From the NCBI RefSeq assembly GCF_947179515.1, contig NC_067481.1, forward strand, positions 47,504,400-47,568,399: a stretch of 64,000 nt of DNA, written 5' to 3'. Origin of the DNA: Apodemus sylvaticus (taxonomy: Eukaryota; Chordata; Mammalia; Rodentia; Muridae). Position numbers and translations under genes: made by a program. The notes below the pieces were generated by a model. That model was not told the DNA's origin and made no database searches. It saw nothing but the letters and a program-made list of their open reading frames with translations. Of the stretch, positions 11,801 through 23,200 are shown piece after piece; within the stretch, counting starts at the first letter, position 1; the number at the start of each line of letters is the position of its first letter.

Positions 11801-14800
11801 CCAGAAGATGATCATTTTGTTGCAGAACTGACATACAATTATGGCATTGGAGACTACAAGCTTGGCAATGACTTCATGGTAAATATCACCCTGTCCCAGT
11901 GAATCTGGATGAGGCTGAGACAGATATAATAGTCTAGGTTAGAAACAAAGTTGGCTTTAAAAAATGAAAGATAGACTGTGTATGAATGTTCTGCCTATAT
12001 GCATGTGTGTGCACCATGTGTATGCAGTATCTGAAGAGGTCAGGAGAGGGTGTCAGATCCCCTTGAACTGGAGTTAGGGATGGTTGCGACCTGCCCATAA
12101 GGGTCCTCTGCAAGAACATCTAGGACTTTTCACTACTGAGCCATTTCTCCAGCCCTAAACAGCTTTTTGAAATTTGAAGTTGAAAATAGTGGTTAGTGAG
12201 GAGGTGACAATGGAGCCAGAATTCAGAAGAGGAAGGGAGTGAGGGCAGCATGAGGAGGGAGGCGCATAGGAGGAGGGAGGAGCCTGTGTCAGGCCCAAAC
12301 CCTGACTGAGGTGGGGGGAAGGTGGTAGGAGAGGGGTGAGAAGTGATGGCTGGGTATGGTGGCACATGACCAAAATCCCAGCATTTAGAAGGCGAGGCAG
12401 GAGGATTATGAGTTCTTGAGCCTAACCAGGGCTACATATTTAAGACCCTGTCTCAAAGAGAAAAATGTGCATAGTGTTGTGCCTTTTAGGAGCCATCAAG
12501 GGAAACAAAGCCTGTGGACTACTTGAGAACAAGCTGTAGGATGCCTTTGTGAAACATTTGCTCTGGCTACAGAGTAGATGATAGGTTGACAGGCAGAACA
12601 GAGACCCTTACAGTAGTCCTGGCTGAACAAGGCTGGATTTCCCAGAGGACAGTTGTATACTATTGGGAACTTTGATTAAAGTGTTTGTGCTTAAAATCCA
12701 AAACTGGACTGTGGATATAGCTAGTGGGAGAGTATTTAGCTAGAGTAAGCAAAGTTTCAGGTTCAAGGTCAACCTCATAAATGAGTAACTAAATTCAAAT
12801 TGTCTCAAGTGGATAGCTGACCAGTCTATGTAAAATCAAGATTTTTCTACTTTTGTCTTGAAAACTGAAGAGATTTTCTTTGATATTAAATGGATTAAAT
12901 ATCACAGATATTTAAAAGTTTTATTTATTTATTTTTGTGTATATGAGTACACTGTTGCTGTCTTCAGACACACCAGAAAGAGCATCAGATCCCATTATAG
13001 ATGGTTGTGAGCCACCATATGGTTACTGGGAATTGAACTCAGGACCTCTGGAAGAGCAGTCAGTGCTCTTAACCGCTGAGCCATCTCTCCAGCCCAATAT
13101 TTTAATATCTTTGCTGTGATTTATAACTGTCTGCATCTGAAGAATTTGGAGAAAACACCTAAAACCATCTTTGAATCACTATAAGAAAATGCCAGCCGGG
13201 CAGTGGTGGTGCATACCTTTAATCCCAGCACTTGGGAGGCAGAGGCAGGCGGATTTCTGAGTTCGAGGCCAGCCTGGTCTATAGAGTGAGTTCCAGGATA
13301 GCCAGGGCTATACAGAGAAACCCTGTCTCAAAAAAACCAAAAAAAAAAAAAAAAAAAAAAAAAAGAAAAGAAAAAGAAAATGCCAATTAAATCTTAGGCT
13401 CTGGGGTTTTAGTTCCTTACCTTGTCCTGCAAAGCTCTGTTGTAATGTGTGGATGTTATTTGTCGCAGGGAATTACACTTGCTTCCAGCCAGGCTGTCAG
13501 CAATGCCAGGAAGCTGGAGTGGCCACTCAATAAAGTTGCAGAAGGGATTTTTGAAACTGAAGCCCCAGGAGGATATAAGTTCTACCTACAGGATAGAAGT
13601 CCATCTCAGTCAGGTAATTACATTAGGCCAGGCAAAGCCTGTTTAAAGGCACATTTGATGGAGATGGGATGGAGAGGGTTCTGGGGTGGAGTTCATTTTG
13701 TATTGTTGTTTTTCTATATTGATAGGATGTATCTTTCCTAAGCCCGTGTTCTTGCCTGTATTCTAGGAAGTCATTCCCCTTTACATACATTAGGTATATT
13801 GTATATTACATACATTAGGTATATGTTGTATATTACATACATTAGGTACAGGTTATATATGACATACATTAGGTACATGTTGTATATGACATACATTAGG
13901 TACATGTTGTATATGACATACATTAGGTACAGGTTGTATATGACATACATTAGGTACAGGTTGTATATGACATACATTAGGTACATGTTGTATATGACAT
14001 ACATTAGGTACATGTTGTATATGACATACATTAGGTACAGGTTGTATATTACATTAGGTACATGTTGTTTATTACATTAGCTACAAGTTGTATATTACAT
14101 ACATTAGGTACATGTTGTATATTACATACATTAGATACATGTTGTATATTAAATCCATTAAGTATGTGTTGTATATTAGTACCTGGCTACAGAGAATCTA
14201 CACTGGTTTTGTTCTACAGATAATACATATTTTTAGGATATTTTTTCAGCAGCAAATAACAGCAAACCCAGCTTAAACCAATTTGAACACTAAGGGCATG
14301 CTTCAAGTTCACAGAGCAGGTAGGAAGACTAAGGGTTAGTTGGTCATCGGGTCAGCCATATGAAGACCCCAAGTTTTCCCTGTGTTGTCCTCTCATGCTG
14401 TTAGAGCTAGTTCCCACACAAGTATGAGATGCTGGAAGCAGCTGGGGCTTCATGCTCCCATATACACTTTGAGAAGGAGCCTGCAAATAGACTCTTTAAA
14501 GAGGAGAACAGACCTCTGGAACCTGCCAGCTCACTCACTGGTCAGATTTAATACACTGTCTGCTTAATACAGGCTGAGTATCCTATTCCAAAATTCCAAA
14601 ATAGCAGATTAAATTTTTGTTGTTGTGTTTTGTTTTCAGACTATGTCTTAGGGCTGGGTGTCATGGCATGGCCCTTTACTCCCAGCACTTGGCAGGCAGA
14701 GGCCGGCAGATCTCTCAGTTCTAGGATAGCCAGGGCTACACAGAGAAACCCTGTTTCAAAAACAAAAACAAAAACAAAAAAACCTAACCTGTGTGAACGA

Positions 14801-17800
14801 GTAGTCTAGGCTAGCCAAGAACTCAAGGACTGTATTGCCTCGACTCCAGGGCTGCATTTTCAGGCCTGGAACTGTGTCTGTAGTGTTTGGATTTTCAGAT
14901 GAGGGATCCTCAGCCAGCAACGTCTATGCAAGTTTTACAAACTGAGCTACTTCAAGCATTGAGCTACTCTAAGCATTTCAAGTAAGAGGCACTCAGCCTG
15001 GACTTAAAACAATGGCAAGCCCCACATTCCTAAGGTGCTTTAGTCCTTTGCCATGCTAAGCTCTCTGAGGCTCTAGTTTCCTGCAGGTGGCCTGCACCCG
15101 TGCCTGTCTTGCAGGCCTTCTGTCTCTGGGGAGAGTGTCTCTGCTATTTGCTCAATCTAGGGAGTAAAGTTAAGGTCTCTTCTGTCACTGAGCTCAGGTT
15201 CTCGATGAACCTGGATTTGATGATTTTGCAGTTAGTGGAGGACAGTAAACTTGAGTTTCCCAGGAGGAGCCCTGTGAAAAGCACCACGGTTAGTCTTGGC
15301 ATCGCCCTCCTGCCGCAGGGATGGAAACTGAGGGGAAACCCTGCCTTTGTCATAGGTGAGTCACACGTAGTTGTACAACAGCTCTTTACAAGTTACCTTG
15401 GCTACACCCAATGGCGTGGACCTATAATCCCACCTAGTAGGAGGGTTTGTAAGCTAAGGCAAGAAGGCCTGCTTGGACTGAAGATTAAGGCCTATCGGCA
15501 ACCTCTTGAGAGCCAGTCTCAAAAAGGACAAAAAGGTTGAGTGACAGAATACTTGCCTAGCATGTGAGGTCCTAGGTAAAGTTTCTATATTGCAGGAAAT
15601 AAAAAAGGAAGAGAAGGGAAGAAAGAAAAGGAAAAATGCTTCACAATGCTGGGCTACCCCTTAGTGACATAGTATTTGTCTGACGTGCAGGGCCTGGGCT
15701 CAGCCTCTGGCACTGGCAGGGGTGGGGGTTGCAGGTGTCAGAAAATCGCCTATAATGTGGCGTTTTTTCCACTATATTTTAGTTGCTTTTAGTTGTTTTT
15801 GTTTTGTTTTGTTTATGTTTTTGTTTTTCAAGACAAGGTTTCTCTGTATAGCCCTGGCTATCCTGGAGCTCCCTCTGTAGACCATGCTAGCCTCAAACTT
15901 AGAGATTTGCCTGCCTCTGCTTTCCCGAGCGTGCTCCACTACCACCTGGCTTTTTTTTTTTTTTTAATAATTAGATTTATTTGTGTATGTCTGCTAGATT
16001 TTTTTTACATATTGCATATATAAAAGGAAGAGCAGGGGAGGGGAGGATAATAAGGGGAGGAAAGTGGTGCCCATGTGCCTAGCAATAACTTCTGTGAGCA
16101 TTCCATAGTCTGGGCTCAAGATCTTTTATAGGAAACAGTACATACACATATATAAATGCCCTGCATAAGCCATTGCAGGAATTCCATGGCAGCATTCCTC
16201 TGCAGAAGATAAGCAGCCTCTGTTGTTGGGTGTTTGTGTTGTTCCTAGTGTCTCATTGTTCTGGGCAACACTGGGAAAAAGCCTTTGTGAAAAAAAGCCC
16301 TTCACATAGACACAGTTGCTTTCTGAACTGCTGAGAGCAGACTTGCTTTTTCAGTACATTTTTAAAACTTTTGGTACATTCTGTCAAATCTGTGCCCACA
16401 AACTTTCTAACTTACACTCTATCATTTTAATTTCTTTCCCTGCAATAAAACAGTTAGCATTGATAGTTTGTCAGGACAATAAAAATTAAATAATGAAAAA
16501 CAAACTACTTGTACTGGTTTTCTTCATTTATTCTTTAAGTTTTATACATTAACCCCTCAGAAATACATTTTTCTGTTTAATTCAAACATGTAGCTTGTCC
16601 CACCAAATCATCTTGTGAACATTAATTTGGCTCGTGTTTCATTTTATGTTGATTTAAAATGCTTTCCTTATAAACTAAATTCTTTGGATAAGAAGAAAGT
16701 TGCTGGAAGGGAAATGGAAACCTTGTACAATAGGCACAAACTCCCCCTCTAGCCTTCTAAGCTAAATTCGTAACCTATGCTCAAGCTTGTTGGGCCTTTT
16801 ATCCCATTCCACTGGAGCAACTTCACGCATTATATTTCTTACCCTCAGATCCTGTACTAAAGGTGACTCTAGCAGTGTCTGATCTCCAGAAATCCTTGAA
16901 CTACTGGTCTAATCTCCTGGGAATGAAAATTTATGAACAAGATGAGGAAAAGCAACGTGTGTTGCTGGGCTACGCTGATAACCAGGTGAGTGACCTGCAG
17001 AGGAACAGCTTGTCTGCTCCTTTGTGTTTGGTTCATAAATCAGGTTAACATGAAAGTGGTCCCATGGTTTCTTCATAGTGATTCAGTGAGTTTCTAGATG
17101 AAATAAAGAAGGAAATAAATCCACTAATAACCTTACTACTCAGATACTTCCTTGGTTTTTGTTTGTGGTTAGCTGCCCTGTAAGCCTTGGAGTTTCTCCT
17201 GCCTGCCTCCTGCCACACCACAGGAATAACGCCACATCCAGCTTTGTATGGGTGCCAGGATCTGTACTAAGGTCTTCACACTTACGTGGCAAGCACCTTA
17301 CCAAACACTATAGTTTTTGCACTACACACATGTGTATCCTGTTAGAAAGCATCAGCCCACTCTCTTATTTCTCTTCAGTGTAAGCTGGAGCTACAGAGCA
17401 TCCAGGGTACAGTTGATCATGCAGCGGCCTTTGGAAGAATTGCCTTTTCTTGTCCTCAGAAAGAGGTACTATTTGATTACTTAATTGTTTTTTAAATTCG
17501 TTATTTTTGATTATGTGTATGTATATGTCTGTGTGCCAGTGCAGGTGCCTGTGGGGACAGTCGGATCCCTCAGGATTGAACTCACAGGGAATTGCGAGCC
17601 CCAGAAGTGAGTGCAAGGAACCAAATTCAATAAAGCCATCTCCCTAGCTTTTTTTTTTCTTTCACAATTTATTTTCTGTGTGTGTGTGTGTGTGTGTTGT
17701 ATGCATAATAACATGAATGCAGGTGTCCACACTGGACTTCCCCTGGAGCTGGAGTCACCAGCATTTATAAACTCCCCAGTGAGGTTGCTGGGAACTGAAC

Positions 17801-20195
17801 TTACATCCCCTTTGAGAGTAGTACTCACTCTTGGTTGCTGAGCCCTCTCTTCAATCCCTGATCGGTTAAGTTCTGTTACTATCTGGTTTCAATCCAGCTA
17901 AGAACATTGGACTCCCTGTAAGTTCGTTCTGCTTATGGCTTTGTTTTATGCTTACTCATTCTTTTAAGAACCACTGAGGAGATAAATCCATCCAGGGGTG
18001 CCGTGGTCAAATGAGGACCGTGCCAGGAAAGTACCATGTGAGCCTGGCTCATTTGCCCTTTTGTGTTTTCAAGTTGCCAGACTTAGAAGACTTGATGAAA
18101 AAGGAGAGCCAATCAATCCTGACTCCGTTGGTGAGTCTGGATACCCCAGGGAAAGCGACAGTGCAAGTGGTCATCCTGGCTGACCCTGTAAGTATTGCTT
18201 AGCGAGGGGACAGGCTATCCCATCCCAGGGATTTCTTCAAAGATTTTTTTTTTTCACATTGCTTTTCTCTTTTATGGTGTAGGATGGACATGAAATTTGC
18301 TTTGTTGGGGATGAAGCTTTTCGAGAGCTCTCTAAGGTGGATCCAAAAGGAAGCCAATTATTAGATGATGTGAGTCTTGTTTCTACATCAATGTCATATT
18401 AGGGCAAAACAGGATGGTATAAAGGACATATAGGGTCCAGGTGCTGTCAAGCATGCCCTTTTCTTGTTGTGATGACTTTTATTCAGAGACAATGTCTTCA
18501 ATATCACCTACCTTTCCTCTATAGAACTTAGCATCTCCATCTTCCCACTGCCTCGGGCTGACTAGCCATTCTTAGGGTCAGTGGATGACAGTGCCCGGTG
18601 TCCGTCCCCTTTTGTTTTCTTGGCTGCCTGGCTATCTGGTTCTCATTAGACTCTAGTCTCCTCCTTCCTACTTGTTCTCATTATCATACCAAGAGATTCA
18701 GTCATCTTTTAAAACTTTTCTTGGGAGAAAGAGGCAGGGGATCTCTGAATTCAAGGCCAGCTGATCTATATAGCAAGTTCTATGCTAACCAGAGCCACAT
18801 AGTGAGACCTGGTCTCTTAGAAACAGAAAATAGAGCCTGTTCAGAAAATAGGTGGCGCACGCCTGTAATCCCAGCACTTGGGAGGCAGAGGCAGGCGGAT
18901 TTCTGAGTTCGAGGCCAGCCTGGTCTACAGAGTGAGTTCCAGGACAGCCAGGGCTACACAGAGAAACCCTGTCTCAAAAAAACAAACATGGCTTAGTGAT
19001 TAAGAGAGCTTATTGCTCTTAGAGAAGACAGGTTTAGTTCCCAGCACCCATGTGAAGGTTCAGTACTACTTATGACTCCAGTTTCAAGAAATCTGACCCC
19101 CTTTGCTGACCCCCAAGTGCTCCTGCATGCATATATGTTCACTCAGGCCCACGAAACACCAAAAACCCTTCCATGCCATTTTCCATCTCTTGGTATTTGT
19201 TTGTCTTTTTGAGTTTGAGACATGAGTCTGTGTCTCCAAACTGATTATAAATTAGTGATCCTCCTGCCTCATCCTTCCAAGTGTTACGACTGTATCTACC
19301 AGGTTTCTTTAATTAGATTTATGCTTTATTTATTTTATTTATTTATTTATTTATTTGGTTTATTGAGACAGGGTTTCTTGAAACAGGGTTTCTCTGTAAA
19401 CCCCTGGCTGTCCTGGAACTCACTCTGTAGACCAACTGGCCTCAAACTCAGAAATCACCTGCCTCTGCCTCCCAAGTGCTGGGATTAAAGGTATGTTTAA
19501 TCTGCCCGGCTAGATTTCTGCCTTAATTACATATTTGCACATGGTTTCTATTTTTTGTCTGAAATGCATACTTCTCTGCACTAGATCTTGGCAGCAAATA
19601 GTGTTTATGTTGACATTGTTGGTAGTGATCTCATCTTGCCAAATGCAGCAGCTTCTGTTCTCATCACACTTGATTTGTCATCAGGAAAACAGTAGCCCAT
19701 TGTTGGACCCTAGTTTCTAACATAGACCCAGCATGAAGTAGACATTCTCTGAATACCTTGGACTTTCCAGACAGGGATTCTGTTATCCCGGTTGACCTCT
19801 AGTTCCTAGGCTCAAAGGACCTTCCTGTTTCAGCCTTCCATGTAGATAGGAGGGTAGGCCTGATCACTGGTCCTCCCTCACTTCTGAATACCTAATTGAG
19901 TGATTAACGGAATCAATTTATCCCAGTTCTGTACTTTTTTGATCTGTATAACTGGCATTTAAGCAATTTGTTAAAATTCTCTGAACTTTTAAAAGTTCCT
20001 TTAGAACTTTATCTAAAGAGGTGAGAAAATAAAATAATGGGATTGTGGTGTGCTTTATAGAGGATAATTAACTATAGACATAACTATAGATGGTCACATT
20101 ATTGCAAGGTAAAGGAAATATGTAAAAGATACCTTTAAAGCTTTAATCGCGCAGGAAGACACTGTGGAGCGAGCTCTTGGTTAGCAAATGTGCTG

Positions 20196-20277
<82 letters not shown>

Positions 20278-23200
20278 CTTTGTTCTTTCAGCCCCCACCC
20301 ACCCCCAGCCCCGTGGGTTGAGATCCTTCTTCATAGCTCCTGACACTTCTTCCAGGTAACCACTGTTCAGATTTCTGGTGCAGCAGATCTATTTTGTTTA
20401 TTCTTGGATTTTAAACAAATGAATCCATTTAATGGTATTTTACTATGATTAATTTGAGATTCCACCATGTAATTGCATGTATCATGTTTTGTGTTGCTTT
20501 TATTAGATAACAATTTGTTTATCCATTTCTATGGTAGTGAACATTTAGATTGTTTGTGGCTTTTTATCTATATAAGGAAGAGTGCTGGTAGGATTCGTGC
20601 TTAAATCTTCTTACAGCCACATGTTTCGTGTCTCTAAGATCCATACCCAGGAGAATTACTTTACTGTACAGCAAAGTTCAGGCAAATGTACTGAAGTGAG
20701 TCTGCTTCTCTTAAGCCTGTTTCTCTTTCCATAGCTTGTTATGTGCATTTCTGAAAGTATTAAATGTAAACTTGAGAACCAAGTCACTCCTGTGTTTTAG
20801 ACTGCTCTGTTCTGAGTGGCATGTGGAATCTCTTGTTCTCTTGACACTTATGGCAGGAATTGTCTTTGGGCAGTGTAGCGCACTGTGTACACAACTGAAT
20901 ACACAGCTCCCTTAGTCACTTAGTAGCTATCTTGTTACTAGATTAACTCTTAATTCAAAACCTTTATTTTGTTTAATAATGGCTCAAAAGGGCACCGCTC
21001 TCTGCCTCTCAAAGCTGTGGAACAGGCAAAGTGCGTTCATGCTTTTTATTTGGTACGGGGATCTGAACTCATGTCCTCATGCTTCTAGAGCAAGTGCCCT
21101 CATCCACTGAGATATCTCCGTAACCTTGTTGGCCTGTTTCTTTAGACAGGGTCTTAATGTAGCCCAGGCTGTCCTGGAACTCACTATTATTGTGGAGTAT
21201 TCACCAGAGAAGACTGCTTGGACTTGGCTTTAAGCCAGTAGAAAGTCTTTCTTAGCTGGTCAGCCACTATACTGGGTGTTTGAGATCTCAGTGTAGCCCA
21301 GAGCCTTTCTAATGATGAACTTTTAAGCAAAAAACTATATCCTGGGTTGACATACTTTAGCTACAAGAGCAGTTACCAAGAAACAGAACTACAGAAGCCA
21401 AAAACAAGGTTAGCACATTTAGAGACTCCCATAACTATGGACCTTGATGGATTAGGCCTTTGTTTTGGTTTTGGCGGGTGGTTCTGTCTACATGTAGAGT
21501 TTTACAGCCTGGAGTTAGTTATGCTAAGGTCTTGAGGCCTACTAAGTTCAGGGGCTATGTTACTCTATGCAGACCAGGCTGGTCTTGAACTCACAGAAGA
21601 TCTACCTGCCTCTGCAGTGCTAGGATTAAAGGTGTGTACCACCACACCGGCATGCTTTGATGTGTTCTTAAGTGCTACGTGTGTATCCACTAACTTGAGA
21701 TTCTCTAAGTCACAGCTTGTAAAGAATCACTCGTGTCGCTGGCTTTTTCCTCTTTATGGGTTTTTCTTACTTCCACCTTTCTCCACCCTTTTTCTTCCAT
21801 TCTTTCAGTCCCCTAAATCATGATGAGAGAAAAAAGGATAGAAAGGAAAAAGGTCCCTGAATAAAGTTAAGGATCAGAAAGGGTGTGACATTAGACTACT
21901 TCCCGATGATTAGGGACATCAGAATATCTGGTTTCTTCTTCTTGCATCTTTTTTGCACACAACTACTTAACAAACTGCAACCAACAACAACCAAACAACA
22001 ATCCCCCAATTTCTTAGAGCCCTAGTATTTATATACCCTCTGAAAAGTCCCCAGAATTCTAAATGTCACAAAAATCACAGAAACTATCTACAGCTGGCAA
22101 AACCATGCCTCTCCTAGGGCACAAGTCAAGTCATAGTCAGCTGCTTTGAAGCAGCCCATATCCTATACCTGGGATTAAAATGAAAGCATATTTTATAGGT
22201 TATTTCTTCTCGGTGAGCCAATTTAAGACAGATACGGGACTGGAGAAATGGCTCAGTAGTTAAGAACACTAGCTGCTCTTTCAGAGGACCCAGGATCAGT
22301 TTCCAGCACCTATATGGCAGCTCACAGCTGTCTGTAACTCCAGTTTCAGGGGATGCAACAGTGACACAGACATACATGCAAATAAAACACCTATGTCTAT
22401 AAAATAAATAAATCATTAAAAAAAAGAATACATTAAAGGCATGTTTATTGGGTTTATTGGAAAGCTGTTCTCAGGTGACTTCACAGACCCCAGGACTGGG
22501 GCCAGGGAAGTCACAGTGGGGAGAGAATGGGCGGAGGGGGAAGAGAGAGAGAGAAGGGGCTTGAGTGTGCAGGAAGAGAGAAGGGAAGAGGAGGAGGAGG
22601 AGGAAGGAGAGGAAGAGACGAGAGATCAAAATGTCTCAATTATATAGGGAGGAACCTCTAGAGGAAGGGTAACCCAACCCCTGGGCTGAAAAGTTCAGGC
22701 TTAGGGGTGGGTATGCCAGGTAGGAACTGAGGGATTCTGGGAGAACCTGGAGGCTGCGTCTGCTTTGATATGTAAAATATGCACCTTAGCCCCGTGTCCT
22801 AAGGAAACCAAACAGTATTCTTATATTTCTGTGTTTTTGTTAAGTCAAAATTCCAGACTTCTCACTATACTCATGGTATCAGGCATTTAATAAATGGAAG
22901 ACAGAGACACTGGGATGGAGGTATTTCAGGTTGCTATAATTCTTCCCTTTCTCTGTACTCGGGTCCTTCTTGTGGGCAAAAGATTTCTTGCTGGGTGCAG
23001 TTTTAACACTTAGGAGACCAAGACTGGAGGATCTCTGTGAGTTTGAAGCCAGCCTGTTCTACATAGCAAGTTCCAAGACAGCTAGCGCTACATAGAGAGA
23101 TCCTTCCTCAAAAACAAATGAAAGAAATAGAAGAAAGGGAGGGAGGGAGGGAGGGAGGAAGACAGTATTATCTCCTAATGTCCCAGGTGTTCCAGCCAGA

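Noticed and set aside
12937..13119. tRNA-like heads such as gctgagccatctctccagccc at many places, considered as tRNA genes
   Set aside because: They are B2/B3 SINE heads with degenerate A and B boxes and no cloverleaf; none is a functional tRNA gene.
13771..14080. 86- and 93-codon repetitive frames on both strands
   Set aside because: They are the direct translation of the 27-bp minisatellite. Periodic MYVIYN/MYLTYIR-like peptides arise from the repeat and not from selection.
14281..15640. Possible cryptic Glod4 exon (open frame of 146 codons at 15100-15540)
   Set aside because: The joined exons 4 and 5 already give a complete conserved protein across this intron, and the frame lacks similarity to VOC proteins.
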